Source: CAG-791 sp963658695 (GTDB lineage: Bacteria > Bacillota > Clostridia > Lachnospirales > Lachnospiraceae). Taken from it: DNA of 64,000 bases. Position 1 is the stretch's first letter, and every line of letters starts with the position of its first letter. Location of the stretch: NCBI GenBank assembly GCA_963658695.1, contig CAVKRN010000005.1:9913-73912 (forward strand), read 5' to 3'. This document shows positions 33,777 to 42,227 of this stretch, one piece after another. The position numbers were made by a program, and so were the translations under genes. Under the pieces are notes generated by a model. That model was given only the letters and a program-made list of their open reading frames with translations. It had not been told where the DNA came from and did not search any database.

Positions 33777-35327
33777 CTATTCCGTAATTCCAAGGAAGCA
33801 TTCCACCTCATGCAGCATCGCTGCCGTGTCCTTGTCACAAACGGTCTTATGCCGGATTTCGGCATCCCGAAGGCCGGAAACCGCCTTCGGTACAGCAACA
33901 CCGCTGACCTCAGAAAGTGCATCTGCAAGCTCCAGATCCGGAAGATCATGCGGCTTTCCCAGTGCCTCCATCACCGCCGACTCAAACTTAAACGGAGAGG
34001 CCGTAGACACAATGACCGTTCGCGTTGCATCCCCGGTCTGCTTTTGATACTTGCCGTAAACCGCCGAGGCAACTGCCGTGTGCGGATCAATGACATAGGC
34101 ATCCTCTTCAAACCGTCTGCGAATTTCCTCTGCAGTCTCCTCCTCCGAAGCCCATCCGCCGTAAAAGACATCAAGGTTCTCTCGCATGGCTGCAGTGATC
34201 TCGTATTTGCCCTGCTCCGAAAGATTCTGCATATAGCCGGCATCCGCCGTCGCATCATCTCCTGCAATGTGATAAATCAAACGCTCCAGATTGGAAGAGA
34301 TCAAGATATCCATGGAAGGAGATGTCGTCAGGATAAATTCGCGGTTCCTGTCGTAAATTCCCGTCTCAAAAAAGTCGAACAGCACCTTATTGGAATTGGA
34401 CGCACAGATCAGCTTGTGTACCGGAACTCCCAGCTGCATCGCATAGAAGCCTGCAAGAATATTGCCAAAGTTTCCGGTCGGAACCACAAAATTCACCGCC
34501 TCACCGGCCGAAATGCCGGCATCTGCTGCTACACCGCCGCGAATGCTCTCCGGCTTTCCGGCGTTTGCTGCCGCTCCAAGGAGTCTTGTATACGCCCAGA
34601 CGTAATAAGCAATCTGCGGCACAAGACGTCCGATGTTGATGGAGTTAGCAGACGAGAACTGATACCCTGCTGCCGCAAGCTTCTCTTTTTCTGCGGGGTC
34701 TGTGAAGATTTTCTTTACCCCGCTCTGGGCATCGTCGAAGTTCCCGCGGATACCGATGACGCAGGTGTTGTCTCCCTGCTGTGTCACCATCTGCCGCTCC
34801 TGGATGGAAGAAACGCCGTCCTTGGGATAAAAGACCACGATTTTCGTTCCGGGAACATCGGCAAAGCCGGCAAGCGCAGCCTTTCCGGTGTCGCCGGAGG
34901 TGGCTGTTAAAATGACAATTTGCTTATCCTCGTTGTTCTTTCTGGCTGCTGTAATCATCAGATGCGGCAGAATCGACAAAGCCATATCCTTAAATGCAAT
35001 TGTTGCGCCGTGGAACAGCTCCATATATTCTGCGCCGCCGGCCGCATGGAAGGGAGCAATGGCCTTTGTATCAAACTTCTCATCGTAGGCTGCATCAATG
35101 CATCCGCGAAGCTCTTCCTCCGTATAATCCGTAAGAAACAGCTTCATGACCTCATAAGCAACCTCCTTATAGGTTTTACCTGCCAGCTCCTCCAAAGTTA
35201 CATCCAGCTTCGGAAGACTGGTCGGGACAAACAAGCCGCCATCGTCCGAGAGTCCCTTCAAAATCGCCTGTGATGCCGTAATCGGCGTGCTGTCACTTCT
35301 GGTGCTGCGATACATAATTTTTTCCAT
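33777..35327 (-). CDS. thrC: Threonine synthase
   Basis: A PLP enzyme that converts O-phosphohomoserine to threonine. The 516 residues belong to the longer (fungal/E. coli-like) form. MYRSTRSDSTPITASQAI is the typical start. The PLP Lys lies in TIAFKDMALSILPHL (about residue 113), and LTATSGDTGKAALAGFAD is the substrate and phosphate-binding loop. The middle has VPTGNFGNILAGFYA. AAGGAAG precedes the ATG. It follows a dispersed hairpin repeat and precedes the aminopeptidase P gene. No other threonine-pathway gene is adjacent. Confidence 0.96.
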   Translation of the reverse strand: MEKIMYRSTRSDSTPITASQAILKGLSDDGGLFVPTSLPKLDVTLEELAGKTYKEVAYEVMKLFLTDYTEEELRGCIDAAYDEKFDTKAIAPFHAAGGAEYMELFHGATIAFKDMALSILPHLMITAARKNNEDKQIVILTATSGDTGKAALAGFADVPGTKIVVFYPKDGVSSIQERQMVTQQGDNTCVIGIRGNFDDAQSGVKKIFTDPAEKEKLAAAGYQFSSANSINIGRLVPQIAYYVWAYTRLLGAAANAGKPESIRGGVAADAGISAGEAVNFVVPTGNFGNILAGFYAMQLGVPVHKLICASNSNKVLFDFFETGIYDRNREFILTTSPSMDILISSNLERLIYHIAGDDATADAGYMQNLSEQGKYEITAAMRENLDVFYGGWASEEETAEEIRRRFEEDAYVIDPHTAVASAVYGKYQKQTGDATRTVIVSTASPFKFESAVMEALGKPHDLPDLELADALSEVSGVAVPKAVSGLRDAEIRHKTVCDKDTAAMLHEVECFLGITE

Positions 35328-35383
35328 CGTTCTTCCTTTCTGCCGCGCAGTTATGGTCGCGTTTCGTCACTCATTGCGCTTTC

Positions 35384-35419
35384 TTTAGGAAAACGCTGAT
35401 TAAAACAGCATTTCCTTGG
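35384..35419. repeat. Palindromic intergenic repeat, copy B
   Basis: TTTAGGAAAACGCTGATT then AACAGCATTTCCTTGG between rnfD and thrC. Its stem arms match the consensus CTAAGGAAATGCTGAT/ATCAGCATTTCCTTAG. Confidence 0.65.
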
Positions 35420-35448
35420 AAAACCTCAACGTGGTTAACAGCTGTATT

Positions 35449-36798
35449 TCACTTCTTCTCTTCCTTCCGGGACGCCTCTGCCTCCGCATAAGCTTCCCGA
35501 AGGAGCGTATCATCTCCGGTATATCTTGCCGTTTCAAGGCCTCTTGCTTCCTTCTCGATGATTTCCTGGAACTTGCGGAATTCTTCATCGATCTGCTCGT
35601 TGGTCATCTCCGTAGCAAGAATTGTCGTCCGGGGCTTCTCCGCCTCTTCTTGAACCGTCTTCTGATCGGTTTTCGAATCCGCTTTCAGCACCGATTTCCA
35701 TGCAGTCTTTTGCTTTGTTTGTGCCTCCGTCTGCAGCGCCTTCCCCATCTTCGTCCTGATCCGGGATTCGACGGGCTTTGCCGGCTTCCGAGGTGTCACT
35801 GCTTCTTCCGGAGCAGGTGATGCCGGTTTTCTGCGCTTGCCTCTGCTCTCCTTTATGACCCACTTTTTCGCTGTTGTGCCAAAGGGCTTCGGCGCCAGCT
35901 TTTTATCCAGAAGCGGCCGAAGAAGATTTACAACAAGCAGGGCATAGACAACGCCGTCCTCGTACAGACCAAGCTTTCGAAAAACAAAAGTAAAGCCGCC
36001 AAGCAGAACCCCATACAGGATTCTGGCTGACCTGGACACCGGCGTCGTGGTGAAATCCTCCGCCATAATAAAAATGGTGAAAAGAAAGCTCCCGCCGCAC
36101 AGCTGAATCGCGAGGGTATACGATGACAGTCCATATCGTCCAATCAGCACATAGCATACCGAAAAGGAGGCCATCGCCGCAAGCGGAATGGAAAGATCCA
36201 AAAGCCCTGCCAGAAACAGTATCACCACTGCAGCCAAAACGGCAAGTGCAGAGGATGTTCCAATGCAACCGGGGACACTTCCTGTCAGCATATCCCAAAG
36301 GCTCGGCGTTTCTCCGCTTTGCAGAAGCTCCAGCGGCGGAAGTGTCGCATACGCCGGTGTTGTCAGATCCGTCATCATCTCGCGGCACAGAAGCAACAAT
36401 ACGCATTTTCCGGCCATGGCCGGGTTGAAAAGATTTTTGCCCAGGCCGCCAAAGGCGTGCTTAAAAAGCACAATCGCAAGTCCGGAAAGCGCCGCCCCCG
36501 CCCAAAGAGGAGCTCTTGGCGGAAGAATGAGTCCCCCGATCAATCCCGTCACCACACAGGAATAGTCCATAACGGAGGATGTCCTGCTGTGCCAGATCCA
36601 GCCGCAGACAAGCTCGCTTGCGATGGCTGTTCCCACTGCCGTCCCTATCAAAAGAGCCGCATGAAAGCCGTATCGGTAAATGCCAAATCCTGCGCAAGGC
36701 AGCAAGGCCAGCAAGGCCAGATACATCAGATCTCCGGTCGTGATTCTGGTTCGCACAAAAGGCGCCGCCCCGAAGGCTTTGTAGGTCCTGCTCTTCAT
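35449..36798 (-). CDS. rnfD: RnfD-type electron transport complex subunit with long cytoplasmic tail
   Basis: RnfD is a membrane subunit of the Rnf complex, which couples ferredoxin:NAD oxidoreduction to Na or H transport. Residues 1-300 are the family core with about nine membrane segments, the GGLGKNLFNPAMAGKC stretch (about 117) and a GCIGTSSALAVL segment (about 177-188) where relatives bind FMN covalently on Thr (here T181 is the candidate). Residues 301-449 form an unusual charged tail rich in Lys, Glu and Ala with predicted coiled-coil character. Its start overlaps the rnfC stop (ATGA), so translation is coupled. No rnfG, E, A or B follows; the next gene is thrC. Confidence 0.85.
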   Translation of the reverse strand: MKSRTYKAFGAAPFVRTRITTGDLMYLALLALLPCAGFGIYRYGFHAALLIGTAVGTAIASELVCGWIWHSRTSSVMDYSCVVTGLIGGLILPPRAPLWAGAALSGLAIVLFKHAFGGLGKNLFNPAMAGKCVLLLLCREMMTDLTTPAYATLPPLELLQSGETPSLWDMLTGSVPGCIGTSSALAVLAAVVILFLAGLLDLSIPLAAMASFSVCYVLIGRYGLSSYTLAIQLCGGSFLFTIFIMAEDFTTTPVSRSARILYGVLLGGFTFVFRKLGLYEDGVVYALLVVNLLRPLLDKKLAPKPFGTTAKKWVIKESRGKRRKPASPAPEEAVTPRKPAKPVESRIRTKMGKALQTEAQTKQKTAWKSVLKADSKTDQKTVQEEAEKPRTTILATEMTNEQIDEEFRKFQEIIEKEARGLETARYTGDDTLLREAYAEAEASRKEEKK

Positions 36799-38156
36799 GA
36801 CTGGTACCTCCTAGCGTAATTTCCGGCCAGTGCCGTATTCTTCAGGCAGGCCTGCTTCATGGCGCCGATTTCCTCCGAAAGATTGATCTTGGCAGGGCAC
36901 ACATAGCTGCAGCATCCGCAGTCACAACACTCCAGCCCCGCATGCTCCACAAACGCCGGCTTATTGTCTGCGCGAACATCCCGGATCAGCTGCATCGGTA
37001 CAATCCGGTTGGGACATACCTGTGTGCATCTGCGGCATCGAATGCAAGGCGTCTCCTTCTGCTCCTGCACGGTTCGCTTGGGAATGCAGATCAGTGAAGA
37101 AGAAAGCTTGGTGATCGGCGCATCCAAATTCTGAATCTCCGTCCCTGTCAGTGGCCCTCCCGCAAGAAAGAGAGTGTTGGTCTCCTTGGAAAAGCGTCGA
37201 AGCCCTCCCGCCTGTTCCAGAACATCGCGGTAAGTTTCTCCACAACGCACACGCAGATTGCAGGGGTGCGCTGCCGCCTGTCCGGACACGGTGATGATTC
37301 TCGTAAACAAGGGCTCCTGCATCAAGACCGCCTGATTGATGGCAACCAGGGTCTCCGTATTGAGCACCATGCAGCCAATCTCATAGGGCAGCATTTTGGC
37401 ATTCAGCGTTCGCCCCGTAATCGCGTGAATCAGCTGGCGCTCCGATCCCTGCGGGTATTTATCCCTGCACCGCTGCACATAAATACGCGGATTGTTGATC
37501 AAAAGCTCCCGAAGAAGCTGGTATCCCTCCCGATTGGATTCCGAAACCGCAATAATTCCTCTGGCCTTTGGGAAAATAGAAAGGCACACAGCCAGTCCGC
37601 CGATGACCTTCCACGGATCCTCCAGAATGCGCCGGTAGTCTCCCGTCAGATACGGCTCACATTCCACACAGTTTGCAATCACCGTATTCACAGTGTTCTT
37701 ATTGGCCGTCATCAGCTTGTAATGCGTAGGAAGGCCTGATCCGCCAAGTCCCACAATGCCGGCATCCCGAACGAGTGTCAGCAGCTGATCGGCAGAGAGC
37801 CGGGAATAATCCAGATTCTCCGGATAATACCGTTCCCGGTAGGTTCCGTCATTACGAACGATAATGCATTCCTGCGCAACTCCCCGGATGTCCGGAACCG
37901 TTTCGATTGCAACCACCTGTCCGGACACCGAAGAAAAAACGTGGGCCGACAGTTCCCCGTCCGCCCGCGCAATCATCTGTCCTGCACTGACATAATCACC
38001 AATATGTACCACAGGAACGGCCGGTGTACCAATGTGCTGCTGCAGCGGATAGAACAGCTCACTCTCTGGCGGCAGCACATTCTGGATCGCCTCGTTCCTT
38101 GTAAGTTCCTTTCCGGAATAAGGGTGTATTCCACCCACAAAGGTTAGTCTTGCCAT
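36795..38156 (-). CDS. rnfC: RnfC-type electron transport complex subunit
   Basis: RnfC is the peripheral NADH/flavin-binding and iron-sulfur subunit of the Rnf complex. The 453 residues start ARLTFVGGIHPYSGKELT, then show the GIVGLGGSGLPTHYK nucleotide-binding loop (about 134) and ANCVECEPYLTGD (about 161). Two 4Fe-4S motifs follow: CIRCRRCTQVCP (Cys 371, 374, 377, 381) and CDCGCCSYVCP (Cys 410, 413, 416, 420). The start at 38156 is set by AGGAG, which lies inside a terminator-like hairpin. A frame ten codons longer would start within the other arm of that hairpin. It is the first gene of an rnfC-rnfD pair. Confidence 0.88.
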   Translation of the reverse strand: MARLTFVGGIHPYSGKELTRNEAIQNVLPPESELFYPLQQHIGTPAVPVVHIGDYVSAGQMIARADGELSAHVFSSVSGQVVAIETVPDIRGVAQECIIVRNDGTYRERYYPENLDYSRLSADQLLTLVRDAGIVGLGGSGLPTHYKLMTANKNTVNTVIANCVECEPYLTGDYRRILEDPWKVIGGLAVCLSIFPKARGIIAVSESNREGYQLLRELLINNPRIYVQRCRDKYPQGSERQLIHAITGRTLNAKMLPYEIGCMVLNTETLVAINQAVLMQEPLFTRIITVSGQAAAHPCNLRVRCGETYRDVLEQAGGLRRFSKETNTLFLAGGPLTGTEIQNLDAPITKLSSSLICIPKRTVQEQKETPCIRCRRCTQVCPNRIVPMQLIRDVRADNKPAFVEHAGLECCDCGCCSYVCPAKINLSEEIGAMKQACLKNTALAGNYARRYQS

Positions 38157-38200
38157 AAAAAATACTCCTGTCTGCCTTCGTGGCATACAGGAGTATTATA
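38157..38200 (-). promoter_or_regulatory. Terminator-like hairpin masking the rnfC ribosome binding site, with embedded promoter
   Basis: On the minus strand AATACTCCTGTATGCC pairs with GGCAGACAGGAGTATT around ACGAA, followed by T residues that run straight into the rnfC ATG. The 3' arm contains the AGGAG binding site. A perfect TATAAT (38200-38195) overlaps the 5' arm. A transcript starting from it (about 38188) would lack most of that arm and leave the site free, whereas transcripts from the upstream helix-turn-helix gene would be terminated or silenced. Confidence 0.7.
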
Positions 38201-38217
38201 TCTGTCTTACCCATTCT

Positions 38218-38460
38218 TCACCAGATGGAAGACGATCTCTTCTCAAAGAAATATTTGCCGATGTCTTCACTGGCAATTCCCAGCACCTCTGCCGACTTTG
38301 CCACATCAATGACGCTGAAGTTGCTCTTCCCCTGAAAGACCTTCGAAATGTAGTTGGAGCTGCGTCCAATGGCCTTTGCATACGCTCCCTCCGTCCCGAA
38401 ATGCTCACGGATCGCTCCCCGAAGCTTTGCATAATCAAACACCGACTGACTTGGTTTCAT
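38218..38460 (-). CDS. Small helix-turn-helix protein (DUF739/Cro-like)
   Basis: An 80-residue DNA-binding protein. The helix-turn-helix lies at about residues 25-50 (GAYAKAIGRSSNYISKVFQG), and the family resembles DUF739 phage-type regulators, which share the FDYAKLRGAIREHFG opening. The start at 38460 (MKPSQSVFDY) has GGGAAG just before it; a 14-codon longer frame begins within a dispersed repeat and has no site. It is divergent from the second helix-turn-helix gene, with twin operators between. Downstream are the hairpin and rnfC. Despite the phage-like family, no other phage gene is near. Confidence 0.8.
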   Translation of the reverse strand: MKPSQSVFDYAKLRGAIREHFGTEGAYAKAIGRSSNYISKVFQGKSNFSVIDVAKSAEVLGIASEDIGKYFFEKRSSSIW

Positions 38461-38496
38461 ACTCTTCCCATTCCCTTCCTGTGCTGCATGTGTCTG

Positions 38497-38556
38497 GTAC
38501 ATCGATTTTTAAATAACCAGCCCAACTAACCAGCCTTTTGCCCTGATTGCACATGT
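38497..38556 (-). repeat. 60-base repeat GTACATCG...CTGATTGCAC, copy 1
   Basis: About 53 of 60 bases match 63925-63984 by eye, including GTACATCGATTTTTAAATAA and CCTGATTGCAC. Both copies lie just upstream of minus-strand genes (here the small helix-turn-helix gene, there the ABC ATPase gene). Confidence 0.7.
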
Positions 38557-38578
38557 AAGCAAGTGCAGTATCAAGCAT

Positions 38579-38629
38579 AGTTCACATACTTTGAACCGTC
38601 AATCACATCCGGTTCACACACTTTGAACC
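38579..38629. promoter_or_regulatory. Two tandem operators GGTTCA-N7-TGAACC
   Basis: GTTCACATACTTTGAACC (38580-38597) and GGTTCACACACTTTGAACC (38611-38629) are nearly identical inverted repeats with the same 7-base spacer. Their centres are about 31 bases apart, close to three helical turns. They lie between the divergent regulator genes and just before a TATAAT at 38651, so one or both regulators probably bind here. Confidence 0.75.
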
Positions 38630-38650
38630 AAAGATTTTCAGGCTGCAGTA

Positions 38651-38656
38651 TATAAT
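38651..38656 (+). promoter_or_regulatory. -10 box of the plus-strand helix-turn-helix gene
   Basis: Perfect TATAAT. The best -35 candidate, TTGAAC within the second operator, is 22 bases upstream. This spacing is too long for a good promoter and hints at dependence on a bound regulator or on another -35. Confidence 0.5.
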
Positions 38657-38702
38657 GGCCCATAATCTACTCTTTACGAGCAGAGGGCAAGGAGGTGCTG
38701 CA

Positions 38703-39215
38703 TTGGATTATCACGACAACAAGCTTTTCTCCCAGCGCCTTCGTTCCGAAATGAATCGGGTCGGCCTGGACGCTTCCACACTTGCAAAAGAGCTCGGTTT
38801 CTCCAAGGCCTCCGTCTCAAACTGGCTTAATCAAAAGCACGGTGCACAGTCCTATACACTGGAACGCCTTGCCAATTATTTCGGCGTCTCCCCGGCCTGG
38901 CTTGCCGGAACCATTAATGATCGTGCCATTTCTTCTGCGAGTTTACAGCATATCTCCGATGATCCAACCCATACAGTTGTTTCTTCCGCACCATGCTCCG
39001 GCGAGCATCTGCCGCCTGTGTTCAAGGAACATACTTCACAGGGCCCAGCAGTAAAAGAGCCGCTTCTGCAGCCCCAGTTCAATCCTTGGAGAGCCGCCAA
39101 TCCACCCGCCATCACTGAGGGTGACCTCATGGTCATCAATACCTATCTGAATGCATCTGCCGATTCCAAAGAAGCCATTCAGTCCTTTGTTCTGTCTCTC
39201 CTAAAACATCGATAA
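38703..39215 (+). CDS. XRE-family transcriptional regulator
   Basis: A 170-residue protein with an N-terminal Cro/C1-type helix-turn-helix (about residues 8-62: SQRLRSEMNRVGLDASTLAK, then LGFSKASVSNWLNQ and ERLANYFGVSPAWLAG). A Pro-rich linker (about 90-120) and a short helical C-terminal part that may dimerise follow. The start is TTG at 38703, supported by AAGGAGGTG five bases before it; in-frame ATG codons upstream overlap the promoter. It has no protease or peptidase domain, so a LexA/CI-like cleavage mechanism is not suggested. It faces twin operators and the divergent small helix-turn-helix gene. Confidence 0.85.
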   Translation: MDYHDNKLFSQRLRSEMNRVGLDASTLAKELGFSKASVSNWLNQKHGAQSYTLERLANYFGVSPAWLAGTINDRAISSASLQHISDDPTHTVVSSAPCSGEHLPPVFKEHTSQGPAVKEPLLQPQFNPWRAANPPAITEGDLMVINTYLNASADSKEAIQSFVLSLLKHR

Positions 39216-39332
39216 CCCATTCTTACGAAGCACTGTAGCACGTTGCAAAAGGTCAAATGTGATCGAACTGTGAAAATATCGTAACTATTTAGCACCCGCA
39301 TCTTAATTTTCCTTTGGAACATTAAGATAAGC

Positions 39333-39374
39333 AAAAAAGACACCCGCCCGGATAACTCCAGACTGGTGTCTTTC
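39333..39374 (-). terminator. Intrinsic terminator of the S1-protein gene
   Basis: On the minus strand AAGACACC pairs with GGTGTCTT, extended by an inner imperfect stem, followed by six T. It lies 33 bases past the stop. Confidence 0.85.
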
Positions 39375-39406
39375 ACTTTTATTGCTAATAAATCGAAGAA
39401 CTGAGT

Positions 39407-40591
39407 TTAGTTCTCTTCCTTCTGCTGAGCGATCATAGCGTCGATGTCAACGGTAACAGCCTCATCATCGCCATTTCCCTTTGTGGGAACTACAATCTCA
39501 TCTTCCTTCTCAGCATCCTTCTTAGCCTTCTCTTCCTCGTTCTTCAGAGCCTTCACGGAAAGAGAAATCTTGTTGTTCTCCGGATTGAAGTCAACAATCT
39601 TCGCAGTAACCTCATCGCCAACCTTCAGAACATCCGAAGGCTTCTCGATGTGCTCCTTAGAAATCTGAGAAACATGAAGCAAAGCATCAATGCCGGACTC
39701 CAGCTCAACAAATGCGCCGAAATCTGCCATACGAGCTACCTTTCCGGTAACAACCTTGCCTACAGCATACTTGTCCTCAGCGCCGATCCACGGATTCTCA
39801 TCAGGGAACTTCAGAGAAAGCGCAATCTTGCGTCCGTTAATATCCTTTACAAGAACACGAAGCTTCTGGCCAACCTTGAAGACCTTCTTCGGGCTCTCAA
39901 CACGGCCCCAGCTCATCTCGGAAATGTGGAGTAGTCCATCTGCACCGCCCAGATCCACGAATGCACCGAAGTCGGTAATATTCTTAACCGTACCCTCTAC
40001 AACATCACCAACCTGAAGAGACTCGAAGAGCTTTGCAGCTGCCTCTTCTCTCTTTGCAGTCAGAAGCTGCTTACGATCGCCGATGTAACGGCGTCTTCTC
40101 GGATTGTACTCTGTAACAACGAACTCGATTTCCTGGCCAAGATACTTGGACAGATCCTTCTCATAGGTGTCGCTGACAAGAGAAGCCGGAATAAATACGC
40201 GGATTCCCTCAACTACAACGCAGATACCGCCGGACAGAACCTGAGAAACTTCGGCCTTCAGGACGGTCTTGTTCTCAAATGCATCCTCGATTACCTTGTT
40301 GCCGCGATCCAGAGCCAGTCTCTTATAAGAAAGAGCAACCGTACCCTCGCGGTCATCCACCTTCAGGACCTTCACATCCAGCTTATCGCCTACGCTAAGC
40401 TTTGTGGTCAGATCCAGAGAGTTGTCATTGGAATACTCCTGACGGGTCAGGATTCCATCGCTCTTGTATCCGATGTTAAGAACGGCTTCTTCCGGCTTAA
40501 CATCAATGACGGAACCTTCGACCACCTCTCCATTATGAATTGTCTTAAATGATGCGTCGAGCATCTGTTCAAAAGTCTGTTCTTCTGACAT
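39407..40591 (-). CDS. S1 RNA-binding domain protein (ribosomal protein S1-like)
   Basis: A 394-residue protein with four S1 domains at about residues 15-85, 100-170, 187-255 and 273-345. The third and fourth carry the classical FGAFVDLGGADGLLHISE and FGAFVELESGIDALLHVSQ cores. An acidic tail with a KKDAEKEDE stretch follows. Firmicutes S1 homologues are shorter than the six-domain proteobacterial S1 and bind mRNA on the ribosome or act in RNA metabolism. The start at 40591 follows GAGGAGG and lies 23 bases inside the end of cmk-ispH, so translation is probably coupled to it. The longer frame upstream is only the overlap. Confidence 0.92.
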   Translation of the reverse strand: MSEEQTFEQMLDASFKTIHNGEVVEGSVIDVKPEEAVLNIGYKSDGILTRQEYSNDNSLDLTTKLSVGDKLDVKVLKVDDREGTVALSYKRLALDRGNKVIEDAFENKTVLKAEVSQVLSGGICVVVEGIRVFIPASLVSDTYEKDLSKYLGQEIEFVVTEYNPRRRRYIGDRKQLLTAKREEAAAKLFESLQVGDVVEGTVKNITDFGAFVDLGGADGLLHISEMSWGRVESPKKVFKVGQKLRVLVKDINGRKIALSLKFPDENPWIGAEDKYAVGKVVTGKVARMADFGAFVELESGIDALLHVSQISKEHIEKPSDVLKVGDEVTAKIVDFNPENNKISLSVKALKNEEEKAKKDAEKEDEIVVPTKGNGDDEAVTVDIDAMIAQQKEEN

Positions 40592-42158
40592 TACTTTGAA
40601 CCTCCTCAATAATATTTTTCGGGGTCGAAGCCCCAGCGGTGATTCCAATGATCTTCTCGTCTCCTGACAACGCAAGATCAAGATCCTCAACCGTCTGAAT
40701 GAAATAGGTCTTCCGACATACAGCGCTGCAGATTTCATAAAGCTTGGCGGTGTTGGAAGAACCTCTTCCGCCGATCACAATCATGACATCCGCCTGCTGC
40801 GCAATCCGGCGGGCCTCTGCCTGCCGCTCACTGGTAGCGTTGCAGATAGTCTCATTCGTCTCGATATTGTACCCTTTTAGCGCAATTAACGCAACAATTT
40901 TTTCGAATTTTTCTGCATTAAATGTGGTCTGTGCTACAATGCAGACCGGCTTATCCGGATTCCCTTCGTAACTGCGCGCTTCTTCCTCAGTCTCAATGAC
41001 CGTTGCCGGTGTGCTGCTCCAGCCAACCGTTCCTTCTGTCTCCGCATGGCCATGGTTGCCGATGATGACAATCTGCTTTCCGTCTGCACTTGCCTTTTGA
41101 ACAATTTCATGGATTTTCTTCACAAAGGTGCAGGTTGTATCCACCACCCTGGCAGTTCCTTTGTTCAGGATATCCCATGTGGGTTTGCTCACGCCATGGG
41201 AACGGATCACAATCGTTCCGCCGTCCTGCGCGATAGCCTCTTCTACACTGCCCAGAATCCCGACGCCTTTTTCCCGCAATTCCTCTACCACCGTTTCATT
41301 GTGGATAATCGGGCCAAAGGTGTTGATCGGGCCGCTTCCCTTTTTCTCAATTTCCCGGTATACCGTATTGACTGCATTCTGTACACCAAAGCAAAAGCCT
41401 GCTGTTGCTGCCGTAATCACCTGAGGTCTGCCCAGCTTCTGTGCTGCAAGGTTCAGCACCGCTTCCGTCACCTGATCCGCAGTCATCTCCGTGGAATCGA
41501 TAAGAACCGCATCCTCTGCCTGCCGCAGCGGCGACACTGCTCTTGTCATGTCCCGGTGATCACGCTGCTCGATGTCCGCCTTAATCTTCTCCAGATCCAG
41601 ATCGTCCTTTGATTTATTAGCGCCGGCCCGGGCTGCTTTCTGGTTCTCAATGTAGCGGCGTCTCGCCCTTCCCTCTGCGCTGGCCGCAAGATATATCTTC
41701 ACCTGTGCCGCAGGCAGGACTACCGTTCCGATGTCTCTGCCATCCATGACAACATTCCGCCTGGAAGCCAGTTCCTGCTGCAGCTGTACAAGTCGAGTGC
41801 GAATCTGCGGCACTGCGGAAATGACACTGGCCATAGCGCTCACATCTTCGGTGCGAAGATAGGCGTTTACATTTTCTCCGTCCAGCAAAACAACCTGTTC
41901 TCCGTTTTCGTATGCAATTTCAATCTGAACGTCTGCACATAATCGCAGCGCTTCCTGCGCAAAGGCCGCTTTTTCTTCCGCGTTGTCCTCCGCCGGCTTC
42001 CTCAGTCCCTTTCGGAGTAAATACAAGGCCATTGCCCGGTACATAGCCCCGGTGTCCACATAGACAAATCCCAGCTGTGCTGCTGCCTTTTTGGCAACGG
42101 TACTCTTCCCGGCACCGGCCGGACCATCAATTGCGATGTTAAATGACGTATTCTCCAT
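40569..42158 (-). CDS. Bifunctional cytidylate kinase / HMBPP reductase (Cmk-IspH fusion)
   Basis: Two enzymes in one chain of 529 residues. Residues 1-240 are cytidylate kinase: P-loop GPAGAGKST near residue 13, then VYVDTGAMYRAM and VMDGRDIGTVV. Residues 244-529 are 4-hydroxy-3-methylbut-2-enyl diphosphate reductase, last step of the non-mevalonate isoprenoid route, with the 4Fe-4S cysteines in AGFCFGVQNAV, DTTCTFVKKIHE and ETICNATSERQ, plus IRSHGVSKP and GNHGHAETEG. The join is near LAAQKLGRPQVI, with no frame break. This fusion is known in several Clostridia. GGGGAGA precedes the ATG at 42158. The S1 gene overlaps its 3' end. Confidence 0.94.
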   Translation of the reverse strand: MENTSFNIAIDGPAGAGKSTVAKKAAAQLGFVYVDTGAMYRAMALYLLRKGLRKPAEDNAEEKAAFAQEALRLCADVQIEIAYENGEQVVLLDGENVNAYLRTEDVSAMASVISAVPQIRTRLVQLQQELASRRNVVMDGRDIGTVVLPAAQVKIYLAASAEGRARRRYIENQKAARAGANKSKDDLDLEKIKADIEQRDHRDMTRAVSPLRQAEDAVLIDSTEMTADQVTEAVLNLAAQKLGRPQVITAATAGFCFGVQNAVNTVYREIEKKGSGPINTFGPIIHNETVVEELREKGVGILGSVEEAIAQDGGTIVIRSHGVSKPTWDILNKGTARVVDTTCTFVKKIHEIVQKASADGKQIVIIGNHGHAETEGTVGWSSTPATVIETEEEARSYEGNPDKPVCIVAQTTFNAEKFEKIVALIALKGYNIETNETICNATSERQAEARRIAQQADVMIVIGGRGSSNTAKLYEICSAVCRKTYFIQTVEDLDLALSGDEKIIGITAGASTPKNIIEEVQSNVRRTDF

Positions 42159-42227
42159 CTTTTCTCCCCGTTTCAAGCTCCGCCTCACTGCTTTGCAGCC
42201 AAACACTCTTTCCCTAACACAATAGCG

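Noticed and set aside
38218..39215. Prophage remnant suggested by two Cro/C1-like genes
   Set aside because: No integrase, structural, lysis or replication gene, and no attachment-site repeat, is near; ordinary chromosomal regulators fit better.
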